Positions 55,877 to 64,000 of a stretch of DNA of 64,000 nt are shown here, in pieces; the first letter of the stretch is position 1, and each line of letters opens with the position of its first letter. The stretch spans positions 62,001 through 126,000 of the forward strand of contig CAWJLG010000018.1 of NCBI GenBank assembly GCA_963843595.1. The letters are read 5' to 3'. The notes below the pieces were generated by a model. It was given only the letters and a program-made list of their open reading frames with translations. It did not search any database and was not told where the DNA came from. Origin of the DNA: CAIWHR01 sp963843595. Its GTDB lineage: Bacteria; Pseudomonadota; Gammaproteobacteria; Burkholderiales; Casimicrobiaceae. The position numbers were made by a program, and so were the translations under genes.

Positions 55877-56982
55877 GCCGCGGGCACCGCGACGGGACGG
55901 CGGCGGACGACGCGCAGCCGGTAGTTGATGAACACGTCCGAGGCGAGCAGGAAGAAGAGCAGCGTTCCCTGGAACAGTCCGGTGACCGCCGACGGCAGCG
56001 CGAGGCCCATCTGCGCCGATTCGCCGCCCAGATAGAGCAGCGACATCAGCAGGCTCGCGAACAGGATGCCGACCGGATGCAGCCGGCCGACGAAGGCGAC
56101 GATGATGGCCGCGAAACCGTAGCCCGGCGACACCGAGGGCAGCAGCTGGCCGATCGGACCGGCGACTTCGTCGACCCCGGCCACTCCGGCGCAGGCGCCG
56201 CCCACCAGCATGCCCAGCCACACCGTTTTCCGGGACGAGATGCCGGCGTAGTTGGCCGCCGCCGGGGCGAGGCCGGCCACCCGCATCTGGAAGCCGACGA
56301 GGCTCTTCGTCATGAACACCCAGCCGAGCGCGACCGCCGCGAGCGCCAGCAGAAAGCCCACGTTGAGGCGGGTTTCCGCGACGAGGTTCGGCAACAGCGC
56401 GCCGTCGCCGAACATCTTCGACTGCGGGAAATTGAAGCCCTCGGGGTCGCGCCAGGGGCCGTGGACCAGCAGCGACAGCGTGTAGGTCGCGACATAGACG
56501 AGCATCAGCGAGACCAGGATCTCGTTGGCGTTGAAGCGCGTGCGCAGGAACGCCGGAATCGCCGCCCACAGCATGCCACCCAGGCCTCCGGCAAGGATCA
56601 TCGCCGGCAGCAGCAGGGGCGAGGTCGAGTCGTGGAACGCGAGCGCCAGCCCGCCGCCGAAGATCGCGCCCATCGTGAGCTGTCCTTCGGCGCCGATGTT
56701 CCAGACATTCGCCCGATAGCCCGCGGCGAGTCCCACCGCGCACAGCATCAGCGGAGCGGCCTTGAGCAGCAGTTCGGACACGCCGTAGAGCGTCTCGACC
56801 GGCTTGACGAAGAAGACGTGGAACGCCTGCCACGGATTCTTGCCAAGCAAGGAAAAGAGCACGAAGCCGACCACGAGCGTCGCGGCGGCGGCGATCAGCG
56901 GCGAGAGCCAGCCTGCGGTGCGCGACGGTTCGGGGCGTGCCTCGAGGCGCACGGGAAGATGGGGACGCATCACCGTCGTCAC
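55873..56982 (-). CDS. ABC transporter permease (BMP-type nucleoside/purine importer, first subunit)
   Basis: This 369-residue protein starts at GTG 56982 or ATG 56970. It has an N-terminal soluble stretch, then a BPD_transp_2 membrane domain: LLLKAAPLMLCAVGLAAGYR, NVWNIGAEGQLTMGAIFGGG and VGGACAGVAGVDEVAGPIGQ. This is the longer of the two permeases, as usual in nucleoside importers. It lies 52 bp after the ATPase stop and overlaps the second permease by four bases. Together they form the channel of the importer that delivers substrate for the adjacent xanthine dehydrogenase. Confidence 0.88.
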   Translation of the reverse strand: MTTVMRPHLPVRLEARPEPSRTAGWLSPLIAAAATLVVGFVLFSLLGKNPWQAFHVFFVKPVETLYGVSELLLKAAPLMLCAVGLAAGYRANVWNIGAEGQLTMGAIFGGGLALAFHDSTSPLLLPAMILAGGLGGMLWAAIPAFLRTRFNANEILVSLMLVYVATYTLSLLVHGPWRDPEGFNFPQSKMFGDGALLPNLVAETRLNVGFLLALAAVALGWVFMTKSLVGFQMRVAGLAPAAANYAGISSRKTVWLGMLVGGACAGVAGVDEVAGPIGQLLPSVSPGYGFAAIIVAFVGRLHPVGILFASLLMSLLYLGGESAQMGLALPSAVTGLFQGTLLFFLLASDVFINYRLRVVRRRPVAVPAA

Positions 56983-57034
56983 TCGGTCAGTGCATTCGCC
57001 CGCGGGCGAGCCGTGAATCGTCGTCCATCCGCAC

Positions 57035-58594
<1,560 letters not shown>

Positions 58595-58626
58595 CGCCCG
58601 ATTATGCCGGGGTGCGATGGGCTCGT

Positions 58627-58725
58627 AATGGTGTAATGGGGTCAGATACGTAATTTTCTGACTGAGCGTCGAGCATCCGCTTGGCCGTCGAGCGGAAATT
58701 ACGTATCTGACCCCATTACACCATT
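58627..58725. repeat. 99-bp palindromic element (MITE/REP-like) between xdhC and the ATPase gene
   Basis: Two perfect 30-base arms, 58627-58656 and 58696-58725, are exact reverse complements; each contains ATGGGGTCAGATACGTAATT or its complement. A 39-base centre separates them and holds a further small hairpin (CCGCT/AGCGG). Arms with the GGGGTCAGA core are known from non-autonomous repeats associated with REP-type (IS200-like, TnpA-REP) transposases in proteobacteria. There is no transposase here and only one copy in the window. It sits at the 3' end of xdhC and has no stop in the xdhC frame. Confidence 0.8.
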
Positions 58726-58726
58726 G

Positions 58727-59812
58727 CCGGAGGCCGGTCAGCGCCGGCGCGGCGGTACGCTCCCGGACGGCCAGAAGCTCGGCCGCGACGGCGACTGCAA
58801 TCGCGCCGGGCTCCTTGCTGCGAATCGTGCCCGGCATCGCGCCGATCGGGCACACGATGCGCCCGATCGCGTCGGCGGGCAGCCCGCGTTCCGCGAGCCG
58901 GCGCTCGAGCTGCGCGCGCTTGGCGCGCGAGCCGATCATTCCGACATAGCGCCAGTCATCGCGTGCAAGCGCCGCCATGGCCAGCTCGAAGTCCAATGCA
59001 TGGCTGTGGGTCATGATCGCGACGAAGCTTCGCGCGGGCGCCCCACGCAGTTCGGCGTCCGGGGTGTCGGTGACGATCACCTCGGTGTTGGCCGGCACGG
59101 CAGCGGGAAAGTCGTGCTCCCGGGCGTCGACCCAGCGCACGCGGGCGGGCAACGCACCGAGAACGTGCACCAGCGCGCGACCGACGTGGCCGTTGCCGAA
59201 TACGAACACGTCGAAATCCGTCGGCCGGACGACGTGGACGAAGAGCTCGGTCGCATGGCGCCCGACGACGCCGGAGCCGGACGTCGCGTCGCCGGGGAGT
59301 CCCGCCAGTCGCTCCCGCGCGACGGCGATCCCCGCCGAGTCGAGCGCCGCGTCATCGAGCGTGCCGCGCGCATCGTCGGCGGTCACCAGCAGTCGCGACG
59401 CGGCTTGCGGACCGCTGCCGAGGCGGCCCACGAGCGCAAACGGTGCCTGCGTCCGGAGACAGGCGCGCGCGGTCGCAAGCCATGGGACGCCGTCTCGCTC
59501 GACCGCCTGAAATGCCAGCGTCGCCACGCCTCCGCAGCATTGCCCGAGGCGGGCCGCAAGCGGATAGCGCACGACCCAGGCCGCCGGTCCTGCCTCCGGC
59601 TCGGCCAGCGCCTCGCGCGCGAGCCGCAGCGCCTCGAACTCGAGGTGGCCGCCGCCGATCGTGCCGGCCATCGTGGCGCGGGTGACGACCATCGCGGCGC
59701 CCGATTCGCGCGGCGTCGAGCCGCGCGCATCGGCAACCGTGACGAGCATGGCGCGCGCCTCGCGATCGAGGGCACTCGCCAGGGCGTCGGGCCAGGACGC
59801 ATTCGCGATCAC
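58727..59812 (-). CDS. xdhC: XdhC-type xanthine dehydrogenase accessory protein, no stop codon of its own
   Basis: GTG 59812 overlaps the xdhB stop (GTGA). The product shows the XdhC/CoxI N-terminal block GSTPRESGAAMVVTRATMAG with GGGHLEFEAL and LGQCCGGVATLAF, then the Rossmann-type domain FDVFVFGNGHVGRALVHVLG and MIGSRAKRAQLERRL. It binds and inserts the sulfurated molybdenum cofactor into xanthine dehydrogenase. The domain ends near AVAVAAELLAVRER. The given end is where the palindrome begins; the frame then continues without a stop through the repeat into the ATPase gene. The natural stop was perhaps lost when the repeat inserted. Confidence 0.8.
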
Positions 59813-62133
59813 GGCACCGCCTCCTGAGCGCGAACGGCGCGGAAGATCGCCTCGGCGGTCGCCGGTGCGTCGAGCTTCGGCGAGCGAGCGCCCTGTCCGA
59901 CGCTCGCAACCGCGTCGCGTATCGCGTGAAACGCCGACAGTGCGAGCATGAACGGCGGTTCGCCGACGGCCTTCGAGCGATGGATCGTGTCCTCGCGGTT
60001 GGGGGCGTCGTGGAACGCGATGCGGACCTCCGCCGGCCACTCGCGGGCGGTCGGAATCTTGTATGTCGACGGCGAGTGGGTCTTGAGCTCGCCCCGGTCG
60101 TTCCACCACAGCGCTTCCATCGTCAACCAGCCCCATCCCTGCAGGAAACCGCCTTCGATCTGGCCGCGATCGAGCGCCGGATTGAGCGACGATCCCGCGT
60201 CGTGGAGGATGTCGACGGCGACCAGGCGGCACTCGCCGGTCAGGGTGTCGATGACGACCTCCGACACGGCGGCGCCGTAGGCGAAATAGAAGAACGGCCG
60301 GCCGGTCAGCGTCTTGCGGTCGTAGTGGATCTTCGGTGTCGCGTAGAAGCCGGTCGCCGACATCGGGACGCGGGCGAAATAGGCCGCTCGCGCGAGCTCG
60401 GCGAAGGAGACGGTTTCCGCGCCCGCCCGCACCTCGCCGCCGGCGAAGACCACGTCCCCGGCTGCAGCGCCGTACCTGCGCGCGGCGAACGCCGCGAGAC
60501 GCGACTTCAGCGAACGCGCGGCCTCGCGCGCGGCCATGCCGTTCAGGTCGCTGCCCGACGACGCCGCGGTGGGCGAGGCATTGGGGACCTTACTGGTGTC
60601 GGACGCCGAGACGCGCACGCGGTCGAGCGGAATGCCGAGTTCGTGCGCGACGACCTGCGCGACCTTGGTGAAAAGCCCCTGACCCATCTCGGTGCCGCCG
60701 TGATTGAGCAGCGCGGTGCCGTCGCTGTAGACATGAAGCAGTGCGCCGGCCTGGTTGTAGTGCGTCGCGGTGAACGAAATGCCGAACTTCACCGGCGTCA
60801 GCGCGATGCCGCGCTTCAGCACCGGGCTCGTCCGGTTCCAGGCGGCGATCTCCTGCCGCCGCGCGCGATAACGCGACGTCGCTTCGAGCTTCGTCACGAG
60901 CTCGGGCGCGATGTTGTCCTCGACGGTCATCCCGTAAGGGGCGACGTTGCGCTCGTTCGTCCCGTAGAGGTTCACCCGCCGGACGTCCAGCGGATCGCGG
61001 CCGAGCGCGCGCGCCACCTCGTCGATGACCATCTCGATCGCGAACATGCCCTGCGGTCCGCCGAAGCCGCGGAATGCGGTCTCGCTGACCGTGTGCGTCC
61101 TGCAGCGATACGAATGGATGGCGACATCGGGCAGCCAGTAGCAATTGTCGGCGTGGAACATCGCGCGATCGTTGATCGGTCCCGACAGGTCGGCCGAGAA
61201 GCCGCAGCGCGACGCCAGCGTGAGCTCGAGCCCGAGAATGTGGCCGTCGTCGTCGTAGCCGACGTCCCACGCGTAGCGGAACGCGTGGCGCTTGCCGGTC
61301 ATGATCATGTCGTCGTCGCGATCGACGCGGAACTTGACGGCGGCGCCGGTGCGGCGCGCGAGGATCGCCGCGATGCACGCGAACAGCGACATCTGCGTTT
61401 CCTTGCCCCCGAATCCGCCGCCCATGCGCCGGCATTCGACGACGACGTCGTGGGCGGCCACGCCCAGCGCCCGTGCGACCATGTGCTGGACTTCGCCCGG
61501 GTGCTGCGTCGAGCAGTGGATGTGCACGCCGCCGTGCTCGGCGGGCACGGCGAGCGCGATCTGGCCTTCGAGATAGAAATGGTCCTGGCCGCCGCTCGCG
61601 GCGCTGCCGCGCATCCGGTGGGGGGCGCGGGCGAGCGCCGCCGCCGCGTCGCCGCGCGCGAGATGCGCCGGCGGCAGCACCCAGGACTCGGTCGCGAGCG
61701 CGTCCTCGATGGTCAGCACGGCTGGCAGAGGCGCGAGATCAGACCGGGCGAGCCTCGCCGCGGTCCGGGCGGCGCTGACCGTCGTCGCCGCGACGGCGAA
61801 CATCGGCTGGCCGGCGAAGAGGACGACGCCGTCGGCCAGGATCGGGTCGTCGTGCTGTATCGGTCCGACGTCGTTGACGCCGGGAATGTCGGCCGCCGTG
61901 ATCACGGCAACCACGCCGGGCGCCGCGCGCACCGCGTCGAGGTCGAGCCCGACGATCCGGCCGTGGGGGATCGGGCTCGTGCCGACGGCGGCGTGCAGCG
62001 TCCCGCGCGGCTCGGCGATGTCGTCGGTGTATCGCGCTTCGCCCGCGACGTGCAGGCGGGCGGAGTCGTGCTCGACGCCGACGCCGATGACGCGGTCGTC
62101 GAGCGCGGCGCCGGGAGGATGCGGGGCGTTCAT
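59809..62133 (-). CDS. xdhB: Xanthine dehydrogenase large (molybdopterin) subunit
   Basis: This 774-residue protein starts at ATG 62133, 13 bases after the xdhA stop. It has the molybdenum-binding domains in order: ALDDRVIGVGVEHDSARLHV start, VECRRMGGGFGGKETQMSLF, SETAFRGFGGPQGMFAIEMV and LNHGGTEMGQGLFTKVAQVV. The catalytic glutamate lies in SKAVGEPPFMLALS. The enzyme hydroxylates hypoxanthine to xanthine to urate. The frame is intact throughout. The order xdhA-xdhB-xdhC with overlaps indicates one operon. Confidence 0.92.
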   Translation of the reverse strand: MNAPHPPGAALDDRVIGVGVEHDSARLHVAGEARYTDDIAEPRGTLHAAVGTSPIPHGRIVGLDLDAVRAAPGVVAVITAADIPGVNDVGPIQHDDPILADGVVLFAGQPMFAVAATTVSAARTAARLARSDLAPLPAVLTIEDALATESWVLPPAHLARGDAAAALARAPHRMRGSAASGGQDHFYLEGQIALAVPAEHGGVHIHCSTQHPGEVQHMVARALGVAAHDVVVECRRMGGGFGGKETQMSLFACIAAILARRTGAAVKFRVDRDDDMIMTGKRHAFRYAWDVGYDDDGHILGLELTLASRCGFSADLSGPINDRAMFHADNCYWLPDVAIHSYRCRTHTVSETAFRGFGGPQGMFAIEMVIDEVARALGRDPLDVRRVNLYGTNERNVAPYGMTVEDNIAPELVTKLEATSRYRARRQEIAAWNRTSPVLKRGIALTPVKFGISFTATHYNQAGALLHVYSDGTALLNHGGTEMGQGLFTKVAQVVAHELGIPLDRVRVSASDTSKVPNASPTAASSGSDLNGMAAREAARSLKSRLAAFAARRYGAAAGDVVFAGGEVRAGAETVSFAELARAAYFARVPMSATGFYATPKIHYDRKTLTGRPFFYFAYGAAVSEVVIDTLTGECRLVAVDILHDAGSSLNPALDRGQIEGGFLQGWGWLTMEALWWNDRGELKTHSPSTYKIPTAREWPAEVRIAFHDAPNREDTIHRSKAVGEPPFMLALSAFHAIRDAVASVGQGARSPKLDAPATAEAIFRAVRAQEAVP

Positions 62134-62146
62134 CGCGGCAATCCGG

Positions 62147-63651
62147 TCACGCGGTGACTGCGAACACCCGCGTGGGCACGCGGGGCGCGTCGATGCCGGT
62201 CTCGTGCCAGCACCGCAGCAGCAGCGCCGCGAGCGCGTCCCGCCGGTACTCCGCGGTCGCGCGCATGTCGGTGATCGGCGCGAACTCGTCGCGCGAGCAC
62301 CGCCATCGCGGCGCGTGCGGTCGCCTCGTTCCAGGGACGACCCGCGAGCGCGGCTTCGCTGGCGACGGCCCGCCGGGGCGTGGCCGCCACGCCGCCGACG
62401 CCGATGCGCGACGCGGCGATGCGCGCGCCGTCCAGATCGAGGCGAAAGCACGCGAACGCGGCGGAGATGTCCTGGTCGTACCGGCGCGAGAGCTTGTACG
62501 CGCGCAGCACGGTGCCGGCGCGGCGGCGCGGCACGCGGATCCCGGCGACGAACTCGCCCGGCATGCGCGCGCTCTTCTGGTAGCCGACGTAGAAATCCTC
62601 GAGCGGCAGCGTACGCACGGCGGCGTCCTGGCGCAGCACGACGGTCGCGCCGAGCGCGATCAGCACCGGCATCGAATCGCCGATCGGCGAGCCGTTGGCG
62701 ACGTTGCCGCCCAGCGTTCCGGAATTGCGGATCGGCACCGACGCGAAGCGGTCCCAGGCTTCGTGCAACTCGGGCCAGTCGCGCTCGAGCGCCGCGAAGG
62801 CCTCGGCGAGCGTCGCGGCGGCGCCGATTTCGAGCACGTCGTCGGTCTCGACCATCCGCGCCAGCGCGTCGACGTTGCCAATGTAGACGAGGTCGCCGAG
62901 CGCGCGGTGCTGCTTGGTCACCCACAGCCCGACGTCCGTGGCGCCGGCGACGATGCGGGCATCGGGTCGCGCCGCGACGAGCGCTGCCAGCGCGTCGATC
63001 GTGCGCGGCGCGAAGAAAACCTGACCCGCATGCGCATATTCGAACGTGGTTTCGCGTCCGAGCGCCGCAAGCTGCGCCGCAAGGGTTTCCTCGTCGAAGG
63101 AAATGCACCGCGTGCCGTCGGGGGCGATGCCGGGGCCGCGCCAATCGGCGGGCGCGGGCAGCGCGTACATGGTGTCGGCGGCGGCGAGGATCGGCCGGTA
63201 GCCCGTGCAGCGGCACAGGTTTCCGGACAGCACCTCGACGACGGACTCGCGCGCGGGTCGATACGCATTCTTGTAGAGACCGAACAGGCTCATCACGAAG
63301 CCCGGCGTGCAGAAGCCGCATTGCGAGCCATGCTCGCGCGCCATGGCTTCCTGCGCCGGATGCAGGGTCCCGTCGGCGGCTTTGAGGGCTCTCGACGGTG
63401 AACACGGCCATGCCGTCGACGGTCGGCAGGAGCCGGATGCAGGCGTTGACGGGAGCCCAGCGAAGGCCGCCGCCCGCCGCGGGCGCGGCGAGAACCACCG
63501 TGCACGCGCCGCAGTCACCCTCGGCACAGCCTTCCTTGGTGCCCGTGAGGCGGCGCAGGTCGCGCAGGAATTCGAGCAGCGTGATCTGCGGCGGCACCCC
63601 CTCCACCTCGACCAGGTCGCCGTTGAGCAGGAAGCGTATCGGTTCGGCCAT
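62147..63651 (-). CDS. xdhA: Xanthine dehydrogenase small (2Fe-2S and FAD) subunit, interrupted by two frameshifts
   Basis: ATG 63651 (or 63666) opens MAEPIRFLLNGDLVEVEGV. The plant-type 2Fe-2S site is GTKEGCAEGDCGACTVVL; the second 2Fe-2S site is GSQCGFCTPGF with GNLCRCTGYRPI. The FAD domain follows (ARIVAGATDVGLWV, SVPIRNSGTLGGNVANGSPI). An extra base near 63390 breaks the frame after VFTVE, before ALKAADGTLHPAQEAM. A second extra base near 62287 shifts it after AAMAVLA, before DEFAPITDMRATAEYRRDAL, ending at TGA 62147-62149. Repaired length is about 500 residues, normal for XdhA. Confidence 0.88.
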
Positions 63652-63803
63652 CGCGAGGTTGCCCATACCCGCACGGGAAATGCGCTGCCGCCGACGATAG
63701 CACAAGGGCTGCGGCATGCGGTCGCGGCCAGGGTCGGGCCGAGCGCACGTCAAACCCCCACCGCATCCATGGCCATGCGCTGCGCGGCCGGCCTCCCGGC
63801 ATG

Positions 63804-63831
63804 AAAAAGGGGACCCGCGCGGGGTCCCCTC
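63804..63831 (-). terminator. Intrinsic terminator after the SYLF gene
   Basis: On the minus strand GGGGACCCC is followed by the loop GCGC and GGGTCCCC, then TTTTTC. It lies about 25 bases after the stop of the gene entering from the right edge. The stem is nearly perfect and the T run is adjacent. Confidence 0.85.
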
Positions 63832-63854
63832 TCGGTGCCGCCGGACGGCAGTGG

Positions 63855-64000
63855 TTACTTCTTCTTGGCGGCGGCAGCCACGTCGGCCAGCAGCTTGTCG
63901 GCCTGTTTGTTCTGGGCGCTGGCACGGACGAGGATGTCCGGGGCGAGCGCCTTCTTGCCGTAGTACGCGGCGTTCCAGTCGTCGTTGGTCTTGACGACGG
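63855..64000 (-). CDS. C-terminal part of a SYLF (Ysc84-like) domain protein, cut by window edge
   Basis: The frame enters from the right edge and ends at TAA 63855-63857. The visible tail reads KTNDDWNAAYYGKKALAPDI then LVRASAQNKQADKLLADV and a lysine-rich end. This resembles the end of the SYLF/Ysc84 lipid-binding domain, where W-N-x-A-Y-Y-G-K is conserved and D-I-L-V follows. These proteins are exported and bind phospholipid. Only about 48 residues are visible, so the call is moderate. A strong terminator follows. Confidence 0.55.
   Translation of the reverse strand, partial: VVKTNDDWNAAYYGKKALAPDILVRASAQNKQADKLLADVAAAAKKK

Noticed and set aside
52184..55924. Plus-strand open frame of 1246 codons
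   Set aside because: It lies antisense to the BMP and permease genes and runs through the sense AI-2E gene in another frame. The composition is low-complexity and typical of GC-rich shadows.
59926..62157. Plus-strand open frame of 743 codons opposite xdhB
   Set aside because: This is an antisense shadow of a well-conserved intact gene.

Overview
The window is about 64 kb of GC-rich (roughly two-thirds G+C) bacterial chromosome with dense coding on both strands. The gene content suggests a betaproteobacterium (Burkholderiales/Rhodocyclales/Nitrosomonadales-like): a SorAB-type sulfite dehydrogenase, an XdhABC-type xanthine dehydrogenase beside a BMP-family purine-type ABC importer, an ECF42 sigma factor with YCII (DGPF) proteins, DUF1254/DUF2092 envelope proteins and a PEP-CTERM sorting tail. 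This placement is inferred from families, not from a marker gene; no rRNA, tRNA, phage, integrase or CRISPR array was seen.

Layout. 1-2201: 3' part of a multiheme cytochrome c with HEAT and TPR repeats. 2.2-6.3 kb: a TauE/SafE exporter, an LTXXQ periplasmic protein, an AraC-type regulator, and small gene relics (glycosyltransferase tail, dedA head, PEP-CTERM tail). 6.3-17.0 kb: eleven same-strand genes that all encode exported, outer-membrane or inner-membrane proteins (two MetA-like barrels, DUF1254/DUF1214, DUF2092, Gly/Ala-rich protein, barrel, lipoprotein hydrolase, DUF4105, DUF4239-like), with the AraC gene pointing away from their start. 17-31.6 kb: a divergent pair made of an acyl-reductase-like protein and an iron alcohol dehydrogenase; TerC; an exported isoaspartyl methyltransferase; a membrane spermidine-synthase-like protein; Tat-exported rubrerythrin; GcvR-like protein; HD protein; then a minus-strand operon of nitronate monooxygenase, cNMP-binding protein, AI-2E-family permease and lipoprotein. 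31.9-36.7 kb: a sulfatase, a DUF1214 relic and an MscS channel. 36.7-41.5 kb: a sulfite-oxidation unit (cupredoxin divergent from ECF sigma, anti-sigma, SorA, SorB, DsrE-like, methyltransferase). 41.5-46.5 kb: aldo/keto reductase, ECF42 sigma, two YCII proteins, a PhnB-like VOC protein and DAHP synthase. 47-52 kb: three exported proteins (subtilase, YVTN propeller, and a third with an unrecognised second domain) that share a DUF5648-like domain. 52.4-63.7 kb: a purine import and oxidation locus, xdhA-xdhB-xdhC then ATPase, two permeases and, past an opposite-strand AI-2E permease, the BMP binding protein. The window ends in a SYLF (Ysc84) gene.

A recurring feature is single-base damage. About fourteen one-base insertions or deletions, one in-frame TGA and one ACG in place of a start codon interrupt otherwise complete genes, from 6.6 to 63.4 kb. 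In each case the family-like protein resumes in another frame within a few codons. The spread and the one-base size make uncorrected sequencing or assembly error the leading explanation, and genes called interrupted should be read that way until reads are checked. Separately, several intergenic stretches hold short relics of unrelated genes that cannot be explained by point errors.
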